A stretch of DNA of 64,000 nt, taken from Butyriboletus loyo. Taxonomy: Eukaryota > Basidiomycota > Agaricomycetes > Boletales > Boletaceae. The notes under the pieces were generated by a model. That model saw only the letters and a list, made by a program, of their open reading frames with translations, was not told where the DNA came from and did not search any database. The stretch covers positions 62,001 to 126,000 of the forward strand of contig JBBPSI010000022.1 of NCBI GenBank assembly GCA_038093515.1, written 5' to 3'. Position 1 is the stretch's first letter. Each line of letters begins with the position of its first letter. This document shows, piece after piece, positions 41,010 to 50,637 of the stretch. Made by a program: the position numbers and the translations under genes.

Positions 41010-42834
41010 ATGTGGAGACCCGCAACTCGTGAAGTCACTGGAACTAACGAAGGTGAGTCTGATTTTTAGTCGTTGTTCTGGTTCAAGTCCTGATATGCCT
41101 CTCAGTTCCGCTTGGAACCCGCCGCCGTTTTGGACCGGCTCCGGTTGAGGAAACCAACCCCCCGCAGCTCGCCCAGCCGTCACCTTCTGCCTACCCCCGC
41201 CAGCCTCTTCAAGAGCCAGAAACGAGATTGGGGAGAGATGAGACTCCGAACGGATCTGCAGGTAAGTCCAAAAACATTCAATAGCGGCGCTTACAATGTC
41301 GTGTCTTCTTTCCTTGCTGTCCGGTGGGATTTTTCTTCCATTCCCTACTTGATCAGCGAGGTCCACTTAATTACTTGCCACTTTAGCCACTAACCGACAC
41401 TAACCTTGACACACCGCGATCTCTTACTCTCATACAGCTGATGCAAATGGTTCCCGCAAGCGGCGTAGCCGCTGGGGCGAAGTCAAAACTGAAATTCCTG
41501 GTCTGCCGACAGCGATTTCTGCCGCTGGCGTCTCGCAGGCTCAACTTGACAATTATGCCATTCATCTACGCCTCGAGGAAATTAACCGAAAACTTAGGTT
41601 AAATGATTTTATCCCTCCTGAACGAGAACGGTAGGTGATTTCCCATCGTTGTTATACTATATACCTACCCCAAGTTCACCAGGTCCCCTTCTCCTCCTCC
41701 TACATATGATGGTCATGGACGTCGCACGAACACCCGCGAAGTCCGTTATCGCAAGAAACTTGAGGATGAACGTATTCGTCTTGTGGATCGCGCCATGAAA
41801 AACGATCCTAATTTTCGTCCACCTGTCGAATATCATCAGCAAAAGCGTTCTCAGCGTCCTTCGGACAAGGTGTATATTCCCGTCAAAGAGTTTCCAGAAA
41901 TCAATTTCTTTGGACTTTTGGTAGGACCTCGTGGTAACTCGTTGAAGAAGATGGAACGGGAGAGCGGAGCTAAAATTAGCATCCGTGGCAAAGGCAGTGT
42001 GAAGGAGGGTAAAGCGCGACCAGATCAGTTTGCCGATGATGCTGAAGAAGACTTGCATTGTCTCGTCATCGCCGATTCCGAGGAAAAGGTAGCAGCTTGC
42101 GTCAAGATGATTAATAGAGTGATTGAGACGGTGAGTTCTTTTTCCAGTCCTCGATGGAGCTCGCAGACCAATGAGCGATGCAGGCGGCCTCCACCCCAGA
42201 AGGACAGAACGATCACAAGCGTAACCAGCTCCGCGAGCTCGCTGCTTTGAATGGTACCCTTCGTGATGACGAAAATCAGATCTGCCAAAATTGCGGTGGC
42301 CTTGGTCACCGTAAATATGATTGCCCAGAACAGCGCAACTTCACAGCTAATATCATCTGTCGTGTGTGTGGTAGCGCCGGCCACATGGCGCGTGACTGTC
42401 AAGTTAACAGGGATCCGAATGCTCCCCCTCCCCCTCCCAACCCTCCGGGCGCCCTGTCCAAAGGAGGCTTCGACTCTGAGTACGCTAGTCTGATGGCTGA
42501 ACTCGGGGAAGGTGGAAAGGGACCTGGTGGAGATGGCGGAAGGGGTTCGTGGAGTAGCACCGGAGCAGGTCACGACATCACAGCGGGTGGCTCTAACATT
42601 CCCCCGTGGCGCCGGCCAGAAATGTGGCAGTCAAACCAACATCAAAACCCAGGGTATCGTCCACCTCAGCAGGGTTATAGTAGCGGGTACGGGGCGCAGT
42701 ATCCTTCTGGGCAATGGGCTGCAGGCGGTTACGCCTCAGGCACCTATGGCCAACAATCTGACTACGCCGCTAGCTATGCCCAGTACTATCAGCAACAGTA
42801 TGCTCAACAGCAAGTCAGTACCCCGACACACTAG
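41010..42834 (+). CDS. MSL5: Branchpoint-binding protein SF1/BBP (Msl5)
   Basis: Recognises the intron branch-point sequence in early spliceosome assembly. Exon 1 is [14 protein letters not shown] plus one base. The N-terminus has the U2AF-ligand motif [13 protein letters not shown], in which the Trp is the contact residue, followed by the helix-hairpin segment [20 protein letters not shown]. The KH-QUA2 domain starts [20 protein letters not shown] with the GxxG loop RGNSLKKME. Two CCHC zinc knuckles follow, [14 protein letters not shown] and [14 protein letters not shown]. Then a Pro-run and a Gly/Tyr/Gln-rich tail ([18 protein letters not shown]). TAG at 42832-42834. A GTCAGT near the end could be a donor for one more exon, so the last few residues are uncertain. 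Confidence 0.95.
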
Positions 42835-43114
42835 TTTCCCCGCCTTTCTCGTGGTAATCCTTATATGACTCTATCCACCATCTTCCCGACTCTCCATCCT
42901 GATGGTCCCGGATGTTCCTCACCGAGCCCCTTATAGCACCTCAAGAGCGTAGGGCCTGTACTCACCGCAGCTGACCACAGAAGTTCTTTAGGCATCACAC
43001 AGAAAAATGTGATTATTGATTCAATGACCAGTAGCCCTGTTTTACCTAGCTTCGATCCTAGCAATTCATGTCCATTTGTGCCAGTGTCAACGGTGACTGA
43101 CTATAAGTCAATTA

Positions 43115-44933
43115 TTAACTCAGTCTAGCTTTTTGCTTTCCCTTGGGCCCCTCTTGGTCTCCTTTTCGTTTCTTCGTCATGAAATTGGCGTCGGAATGCG
43201 TAACTTGAGCTCCATCAACACTGACAAAACACGAAACGAAAAAACCATTTGTTGCATCTTCAGTAGGTGAACAGCGGACGAGTGATGAAGCATGCTCTAT
43301 TGATCCGAGTGTTAGACAATGGGGGAAGCTAGTTTGTCGTTCTCACCTGATGTCTCCAATTCGTCTGGCAGTCCTCGCCGATGCCAGGTTGAGAGCACCT
43401 CCCCAGGAGGAGCAAGTTTGAAGTTGCATCTGCCTGCCTCCTCCGATCTCAATGCTTTGCACACAACGCGCTCGTTCTCGATGGGATGTATGCTACACGT
43501 AGAATAGACGATTCTCCGAACACGTGGGACCGCAATGGGAATCAGTTTATCGAACCCTTTTGAGCGTAAAGACCGCCTTTACCTACATTTCATGGCATGT
43601 TTTATTACCTTGAGCTGAAAGGTTGCGAGTTTGTTCAATCGTTCTTCCCGCTCTTCGTTCTCTTCATGCTCTACGGAATACTCAAAATTGCACGAGAGAT
43701 GTTACCAAAAGGACTCACCACTTCCGAGAAGATGGTCTAGTCTGTTGACGATGCCAGAGCCGCTGCAGGACGGGTCGAGCAGGCTTCACAGGTAAGTGAA
43801 AAAGGTCTAGTAAGCACTGATAACTGACATGTGTGTAGCATTGGCATACTGTGGATCCGAGGGATCGACGTTGAGAAAGTCGATGTGGATGGCCTCGGCG
43901 TTCTTGCAGGAAGCCTTGGCGAGCATGGTCTTTAGCGTAGAGAAGCGCCTCTTGTCTCTTTCAAAGGCATAGAGCTAAGTCCAGAGGCAGCGTGAGCAAC
44001 TGGGTGGAGAGATGACCAAGTGGCATTACTTTTCCCTTGCCGCCCATCAAAGCACTCAGATGTGATGTCTTGTTGCCAGGGGCAGCCGTTGCATCAATGA
44101 CTACAGTATGTTGGTTGCTCGGAGGTGCGAGCACAATCGCCGGGAAGCAAGAGGCCTTATCTTGTAAGATAATCTTTCCCACCTTGTACTGGATATCGTT
44201 ATGGAACTGCACGTGGGGGTTGAAAAGCAAGAGGTCAGGGACGTGCTGGTCTCGAGAAAAGGACATTCTGTGGGTTGGTGAGCAAAGACGCGATAGAGGC
44301 AAAAAGGGTAAACAGAAAACAGACTCTGAAGAAAACGGGTCCGATATCTGAAAACCTTGTTCTTGGTAATAGCGAATGGCCTCGTCCGTCGTCCAAATGA
44401 GAGTATTCACTCGGACATAACGTGGGATGCGGGCTAGTCCGAGTTCATCAATCTTCCGATGGTTGACACATATGCTTGGCACGTACCTGCTCTTTCGTCA
44501 TCGGGGTGCGCCAATTCTTGATCAGATTTTACGCCACGCTTGACCTTGATGCGCTGCAACTCGCCCCGGAGTCGCGTCTTGTGTCGCAAGACCGCCTGCT
44601 TTAGTGGGCCGTCCCCAGCTTGTATGCCGCCAGACAAAAGAACATCGTGAACGAGGACGAGTGCCAAGTTCACCGATGTGATTTTCTTTTCTTCGGTGAG
44701 AAGTTTGGAAGCCGCAATCACGTCCGAAAGGACTGCCTTGTCTGTTGCAAACGGATCTTCTCAACGTCCGTGTGCACGACCAGACACCTGGGCTTACATT
44801 TCAGCGTCTCGATGACGAGGGCAGCAGTCCTTGTTCTATTTTTCGCCGGCAGGGTGGACAGTAAGCCTTTGATGGACCCTTGTTTCGCATCAAGACGGTC
44901 GAGGACTTTGGAAGCTTCAAAGTAAAAGTTCAT
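43115..44933 (-). CDS. RCM1: 25S rRNA cytosine-C5 methyltransferase Rcm1/NSUN5
   Basis: Starts MNFYFEASKVLDRLDAKQGS. The N-terminal helical region continues, over an intron, LKYKAVLSDVIAASKLLTEE and LALVLVHDVLLSGGI. The SAM-binding domain has PRYVRVNTLIWTTDEAIRYY, ILQDKASCFPAIVLAPP and VVIDATAAPGNKTSHLSALM (motif I). Catalytic Cys motifs are LDPSCSGSG (motif IV, near 43770) and IVYSTCSIHPIENERVV (motif VI, near 43490). The C-terminal tail is Lys-rich (MTKKRKGDQEGPKGKQK), fitting a nucleolar protein, with TAA at 43117-43115. Yeast Rcm1 methylates one cytosine of 25S rRNA; the same role is inferred. About seven introns. Confidence 0.94.
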
Positions 44934-45329
44934 TGCACAGGGGGTATTCTACCGGATACAAATGGGCATTAGCCTCAGCAAAAGTACGGCGTATAGCGAG
45001 AAAGCGGGAGCTGTCGAGACGAGACATTAGCGTCGGTGTTATGGAGCGTAGAAGACTCAGGTTGATATCTCGTCAAATCCAGCACGAGGCTGGTCAGACA
45101 ATGTAGATAATATGGACATCACGGTCTCGTAACTGAGGGCGTCGACTCACCAGAAGGACGTGGTCCCAGACAGCGAAAGGTGAAGACAAGAATCGTAATT
45201 TCGAGCTTTTACACGAGTTGCTTCAAACTCCGTCGGCTTGCCGAGAGTCGCGTCTTGCCAGTGCTACATAAAAACGCGTAATGGTCCGACGCTCGGACCA
45301 CTGAATTCTCTCTTCTCCTTGTCGACGAC
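44934..45329. promoter_or_regulatory. Divergent region between RCM1 and the DnaJ gene, including the DnaJ 5' leader
   Basis: About 400 bp. The right end (about 45290-45330) must be transcribed as the DnaJ 5' UTR because the first base of its start codon sits at 45330, before an intron. No other gene was seen. Confidence 0.5.
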
Positions 45330-47170
45330 AGTAAGTGTCCACCTTACCTCTGCTTTCGTCTTCATCCCAATATTGACGCCAGTGCCCGTTGAAACCGAGC
45401 TTTACGAGTTGCTAAGTGTCCCTCCCAGTGCCTCCGAGAGTAAGTGTCACATCTGGCTTGACAAAGTGCCAACGGTCCTCATCGTTTTCTGTTAGATGAC
45501 ATAAAAAAAGCCTATCGGAGAAAAGTGCGTAGTTCCATGAATGTTGGAATGATATGTGATCTGACAGCTCCCTAGGCAAAGGAGCATCATCCTGTACGTG
45601 TTGTGGACTCTTTGCAACTAATACTGAGTTCGTCTATTCGATCAGGACAAGGTTGGTGTTGGCATTGCTTTGGAAATAGACACGGATTTATTCATTCGCA
45701 TAGAACCCCAATGACCCAGGAGCGGCACAAAAATTTCAAGAGATGGCTGCGGCGTTCGTATATCTCTTTTCTCCTTCGCTTTCATCTTTTTAATCGGCAG
45801 CGCGAACTAGGTATGAAATTCTAAGCGATTCGACTTCAAGAGAGATTTACGATAGAGAGGGTATGGATGGTTTCGCCGGCCCAGGCGGACGTAGCGGTGG
45901 CATGCCACCGGATGCCGCCGACATGTTCGCTCAGTTCTTTGGTGGAGGAGCGACATTCTTCGATTTTGCTGGTGGACCGGGCGGCCCACGTAGACGCAAA
46001 GGCGAAGATACCGAAATTCCTTATCAGGTTACGCTCGAAGATCTTTATAACGGCAAGTCAGTCAAGATTAACATGGAGAAAGAGATCATTTGTGGAACGT
46101 GCAATGGGTTAGTATATCCAACATAGACAAGATTACTCTTATTCATGCCAAGTTTCCAGATCGGGAGCCAGAGGGAATGCAAAACCCAAAGAGTGTAAAC
46201 CATGTGAAGGCAAAGGATGGACTTTCACGCAGACGCAGATTGCTCCGTCCAGGTTTGGGACGACGCGTATCAAATGTTCTGAATGTAACGGCGAAGGGAG
46301 CAAGCTTCGAGAGAAGGATCGGTAGGCATCGTGCGGGCTATTGGTGTCGGGGACTTATGGTGGCACAGGTGTAAAAAGTGCAAGGGTGAAAAAACCGTCC
46401 AGGAGAAGACGCGACAAGAGATCTTTATCGAAAAGGGGGTGCCAGATGGTCATCGCATTGTTCTAGCAGGTGCTGGCGACCAGGAAGTAAGTTATCTCAA
46501 ATCGCGCACCGGCAATGACTGACAATCAGCTAAAGCCCAATATCCCTCCTGGAGATGTAATCTTCCGCTTGAAGACGTCACAACATGCTTCCTTTGAACG
46601 CTCCGGGAGTGACTTGCTTGCAAATGTCAAGATTACACTATCTGAGGCACTTCTCGGCTTCTCTCGTATCTTAATTACTCACTTGGATGGTCGGGGTGTC
46701 AGCGTCTCGAGTCCACCCAGCAAGATCATTACGCCTGGTCAAACCATCAAGCTGCGTGGTGAGGGCATGCCCACGTTCAAGAATCCTGACCAAAAGGGTG
46801 ATCTGTACATCGTCCTTGAGATTGAGATGCCAGACATAGAATGGCTGAGACGCGTTGACCAAGCAGTGAGTTTGTGAGCATTTCTCAAAGATCAAATCAT
46901 TGAGATTTTCACTCGTAGGCACTTGCAAAACTCCTTCCTCCAAAGAAGGCGAACATTGAGCCTGCACCGGAGATTATCGATGAAGCTCGTTTCGAGGAAG
47001 CTGAGCTTGAGGACGTGCGTGCACGGTATTTTCCGGCTAGTTCGGACTTCTTTGATGAAGGCTTTACCTCGCAGTTCGGAGAAGGGGACGAGGAGGATTG
47101 GGAGGATGAAGATGGCGACGATTACGACGATCACGGGTTGGGTGGTGAACCCGAATGTAGGCAGCAATGA
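45330..47170 (+). CDS. Class A DnaJ/Hsp40 co-chaperone (Ydj1/Xdj1 type) with CaaX end
   Basis: Stimulates Hsp70 ATPase and delivers clients. The start codon is A (45330) joined by splicing to TG (45383-45384), giving MPVETELYELLSVPPSASES. The J domain is DDIKKAYRRK-AKEHHP-DK-NPNDPGAAQKF, where DK is a separate 6-nt exon (45646-45651), so HPD is only complete after three splices. YEILSDSTSREIYDREG, then a Gly/Phe region (about 45870-45990). Four zinc repeats: CGTCNGSGA, CKPCEGKGW, CSECNGEGS and CKKCKGEK. The substrate-binding C-domain has GVPDGHRIVLAGAGDQE and IITPGQTIKLRGEGMPTFKN. It ends in an acidic run and CRQQ, a likely farnesylation box as in Ydj1. TGA 47168-47170. Ydj1-like cytosolic/ER-surface location is inferred. 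Confidence 0.93.
45646..45651 (+). other. 6-nt microexon of the DnaJ gene
   Basis: GACAAG encodes Asp-Lys of the HPD-K motif. It follows an ATCAG acceptor and is followed by a GTTGGT donor; flanking introns are about 50 nt each (one starts GTACGTG after CATCATCCT, the other ends GCATAG before AACCCCAAT). Without it the J domain would lack its catalytic Asp. Confidence 0.75.
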
Positions 47171-47333
47171 TTCAGCGGACATTTTGATTGTGGTATCTCA
47201 TCTCAATGCCCACTCATTTCTTGCTTTCGTTACCCATACCTTACCAACTTTCATCATCTTGCCACTATTTACATGTTACATTGTATACAGACTACACATT
47301 GTTAATGCATCACCCACTCATCCACACATCCAT

Positions 47334-48452
47334 TCAAGATGCATTTCCGACCTTGGAGTTGCTATCGAAAGCTCGTGTGGTCCTTGACTCGAGCGTCCAA
47401 GCCACCCCGCCCAAAATGTGTCCCAAGAAAAGTTCGTCCTAAACGAGGGTGAGCCTGGAGAACTGCAGGGTACAAGAACCTGACTGACACTCCAAATTTC
47501 AATGCAATGTCCGAGGCTAGTATACCAGCTGCGACCGGCGATGCCACCTGGTTCAACTCCAGCACCGCGTTCTTGATACCAGGCTGTCATCATTGTGAGA
47601 ACTGGACGGTGATGACCCCAGAACACACTTGCCTATGGGATGAGGTGTCCCATGATCAAATTTTCTTTCTCCGGGATCTGAAATTCTTCTGGTTAGCGAA
47701 ACCTTTTAGACGCCTGAACGATAGCTCACCTGAATAGCTGGACTCGTCTGCTGTAAGTAAGACCTTTGCGCCGACCTCCCGAGGATCCGATTGGAAGTTA
47801 TACCTGTACTTCTGTCGAGGGAGGTACACAACGTTCGATTCGTGTCTTACATTTCATCGAACACTTTCCAGCGTTCGGGGAGCATCTTCGTGCTTGGGTG
47901 GGTGTTGTCGACGACGTCAACCACCTAGTATTGGAATGATCAAGATAGGATCGTCCCCGAACATGGCGTCAACGTCTTACCGACTCTTGGATATCTGGAT
48001 GATAGTCAAAATATGCGCCTACGAAGAGACTCCAGTGAGGGATGCAATGTCGGCAGAGGTGCAGAGTAATTTTACCAATCTGCTTCTTGAAGAATGGAGT
48101 GTCACGGAGTGCGTCGGATGCACAGTGAACACCAATGAAGTTTCCTCCCAAGTTGATGTACGTTTGCAACGCCGCCTTTCCCGTGTTATCGAGGACTGTG
48201 CGATGTGCGTGTCATTGGTACGTCAACAAGCACTCGATATGCAGTATACGATGTACTTATTCCCGAGTTATTCAAGAACATGATAGCGTCGTACTTTGCC
48301 AGATTCTCGTTTGTGAATTGGGTCTTGTCCTCTGTGAAATCAAACTCGACGTTGATCGAGGATGCTTTAGCCTTCAAGGCTTCGATGGACGGCTCTATAC
48401 TGTCATGCCTGTAGCCAGCGGTTGCAGAGTAGGCAAGAATGCGGGCGGGCAT
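47334..48452 (-). CDS. ThuA-like domain protein
   Basis: MPARILAYSATAGYRHDSIE is the typical beginning; an upstream in-frame ATG at 48494 would add 14 residues. The glutamine-amidotransferase-like fold is recognisable from INVEFDFTEDKTQFTNENLA, YDAIMFLNNSG, LQTYINLGGNFIGVHCASDA and GAYFDYHPDIQ. Later come YNFQSDPREV, SWYTSLGHCIEIW and, over an intron, DELFLGHILGGVAWTLES. TGA at 47336-47334. The ThuA fold is found in proteins linked to sugar metabolism, but the fungal members have no settled function. Six or so short introns. Convergent with the DnaJ gene. Confidence 0.85.
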
Positions 48453-48643
48453 TGTTACGAGCGGAGGGACGGGTAGCCGCGGGAGAGCCAACACCGTCTG
48501 TGAAGACGATGTCGGCCCGATCGTGCAGGACGATACCCGTGATCACCTTGGAATTCAGTTCATTGAAAAACCAGTGGGAATACGAACATGAACTCGGGTC
48601 GTTTTCTCCCCCTCCGATGCACGTCCAGCATTGTTCGGCACGT

Positions 48644-50227
48644 ATGAAGTTCGTCCGCCATCGCCCAGCTTTCTTCCTTCTTGTTGTACCACGTCGTCTT
48701 GTTGCTTTCCCTCTTCCGTATACGTCGACGGTCACGGCAAAAACATACGTTCCCCTGATCGTCGTTTCCATCTCTCTGTTCTTCCTCCTCCTCATCACCA
48801 AACTCGTGTACATGAAGCATCGTCGTATAGGGACAATTCATACCCCATCTGGTACTGTTCACTCTTTACCCAGCGGCAGCAATCTTTCTTCCGGTACCTC
48901 AGGTTTCGGATTTCGAGACAAAGAAGGAAATCGGCATCGTGGGGTCTTGGTCGGGTGCCTTGGATCTCCCACCTGGGAGACAACCCTGACGTCGAAGCTG
49001 GAGAGGGCAACCTGGCGACGCGAACAATGGCGGAGGTCTTCATTCCTACACACTGGCTCGGCGATACGCTCAGCACACTCTGTTTCCACGCGCTCAAAGT
49101 CGAAGAATTACAGTTCAGGCTCTCGCCTCACGCAATCTACGGCTTTGACCAGCTGCTCGGCCTGCTCTAGAGATGCGGATCAGTATATGTTGTCTTTGTC
49201 GTCTGGTCCCTCGTGCGGTAGCTCCTCGAAGACACTTTGCTCAGTGCAGCGAAATTCCTCGACCGGTTGTCATTCCCGCTATGACGATTTCGGTGAGTTC
49301 CGCAACATGAGATCGCCTGGTGTTGGTGTCCCCAACGTCGCAAGACGCGCGAGCCCTTCCTCGATTAGATTGGTCGATGGTCCCAGCCACAGCAGTCAAG
49401 TTAAATATACGTTCCTATCTGGTTTACCGCCCAACACTGCCGTGCTATCTCCGCTTGTGGGCACAAGAGACTCTTTTCAGCTATCGAGGTGTTCGTTGAA
49501 GTATAATCGGAAACCCGTACCTCCTATGCCACCCCTGCCTTCGTTCCTTCCGTTTTATCTGCCGAAAGGCCCTGAAACTACGGAATCACAACCTCTTGAA
49601 TATCTACCACCTCTTCGTTTCTCTCCGCTAGCAAGCGTAGCCAAGGTGTTTTACTCCCAACAGCAAGTTGTGGCGAAAACAGCGCCGATTAGTCGAGTTC
49701 CCGATCCAGATGAGAGCAAAAACGAGGTTTGTTCAGGTGTCCCGGGTTCGAAATCCACGTCAAAGGCCCAGCACGCAAGCAAGACAGGATCTTCCGTTGT
49801 TCACGTCCGAAAGACGAACGTGAAGTCGAACCACAAGAGATCGCAATCATGCAAGGGCCTTGCCATTGGTGGGACGTCATCGCGAACTGCTTTGGCAATC
49901 GGCGAGGGTGCCACTGCCCGACGGAGTGAAAATGAATCCATGCAAACAGGCGTTCTACGTTCTGCTTCTGGTTCCTCTCGCGACGGCAGGGTCATCTCAA
50001 AGAAGCCTCTTAAATCTTGCTTGCGACAGAATTCTGTCATGCCGATGCCTCTGGTTTGCGGTTCTGATTTTACGCTCACGCAGTCCACTGGTGACTCCCT
50101 TCGGACGCCGATCTCTGACGTTGACGTTGGAATCCTCGGACTCGATCGGTTCCGCTGGAACGATGAAAAAGTGCAAGCTTGCCATGCGAAGAAGGACAGT
50201 GTCGCTTTGGTTCCATACTGGGAGTAA
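48644..50227 (+). CDS. Uncharacterised Ser-rich protein with one N-terminal membrane segment
   Basis: One uninterrupted frame of 528 codons from ATG 48644; it is open back to about 48422, overlapping the first exon of the ThuA gene antisense. Residues ~30-55 (TAKTYVPLIVVSISLFFLLL) form a strong hydrophobic helix followed by basic residues (KHRRIG), so a single-span protein with a long cytosolic C-terminus is likely. The rest is Ser/Pro/Arg-rich with short Pro runs (PVPPMPPLPSFLPFYLPKGP) and many possible phosphorylation sites. It ends LGLDRFRWNDEKVQ plus a short tail, TAA after PYWE. No known domain was recognised. An intronless frame of this size is unlikely by chance, but introns and the exact start are not excluded. 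Confidence 0.6.
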   Translation: MKFVRHRPAFFLLVVPRRLVAFPLPYTSTVTAKTYVPLIVVSISLFFLLLITKLVYMKHRRIGTIHTPSGTVHSLPSGSNLSSGTSGFGFRDKEGNRHRGVLVGCLGSPTWETTLTSKLERATWRREQWRRSSFLHTGSAIRSAHSVSTRSKSKNYSSGSRLTQSTALTSCSACSRDADQYMLSLSSGPSCGSSSKTLCSVQRNSSTGCHSRYDDFGEFRNMRSPGVGVPNVARRASPSSIRLVDGPSHSSQVKYTFLSGLPPNTAVLSPLVGTRDSFQLSRCSLKYNRKPVPPMPPLPSFLPFYLPKGPETTESQPLEYLPPLRFSPLASVAKVFYSQQQVVAKTAPISRVPDPDESKNEVCSGVPGSKSTSKAQHASKTGSSVVHVRKTNVKSNHKRSQSCKGLAIGGTSSRTALAIGEGATARRSENESMQTGVLRSASGSSRDGRVISKKPLKSCLRQNSVMPMPLVCGSDFTLTQSTGDSLRTPISDVDVGILGLDRFRWNDEKVQACHAKKDSVALVPYWE

Positions 50228-50344
50228 GTGTAACTATACATGTCGTAGATTTGTCAAGGCTTCGGGTTCTGTTTGCTGAGCCCGAGCAAAGCGTCAAGTG
50301 ACACTTGAGAGGGAGACAGCAAAGAGAAAGCGAAATCCCCCGAC

Positions 50345-50530
50345 GACACAAGCCGACAGTGCAGTGGCAGGGTCATCACGCCCCCGGAGGTGCAAGCAGA
50401 GCTCGCGGGGACAGAGGGCGGCAAAAATTAGATAACCAAAGAATGAGGGCGGTGCCCTCATAATAGTGGTTAAACTATTAAGAACAGATACTACACTTGA
50501 TCTAAGCCAAAAGGCCAGAGTGGTAAGGAT
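50345..50530 (-). ncRNA. U2 spliceosomal snRNA
   Basis: The minus strand carries GGCCTTTTGGCTTAGATC immediately followed by AAGTGTAGTATCTGTTCTT, the near-universal 5' part of U2. It includes GTAGTA, which pairs with the branch point. The 5' end is placed at 50530 (ATCCTTACCACTCTGG...). Further on: a stem from AATAGTTTAACCACTATT (IIa), GAGGGCACCGCCCTC (IIb), the Sm site AATTTTTG, then GC-rich 3' stem-loops ending near CTGCCACTGCACTGTCGG. About 186 nt, close to other U2 RNAs; the 3' end is approximate. U2 pairs with the branch point that SF1, encoded 8 kb to the left, first marks. Confidence 0.95.
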
Positions 50531-50550
50531 CCTCCCTGTCGAGCACCCGT

Positions 50551-50557
50551 ATATATA
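50551..50557 (-). promoter_or_regulatory. TATA-like element upstream of U2 snRNA
   Basis: TATATAT on the minus strand lies about 21-27 nt upstream of the proposed U2 5' end. That is a normal core-promoter distance for an RNA polymerase II snRNA gene. Confidence 0.55.
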
Positions 50558-50637
50558 CGTCTGACGACTCGCGCACGGACCATGCCATTAGTCACGGCAT
50601 CTAATTAGGCTAGCACCAAAAAATACAGACTAGTACG

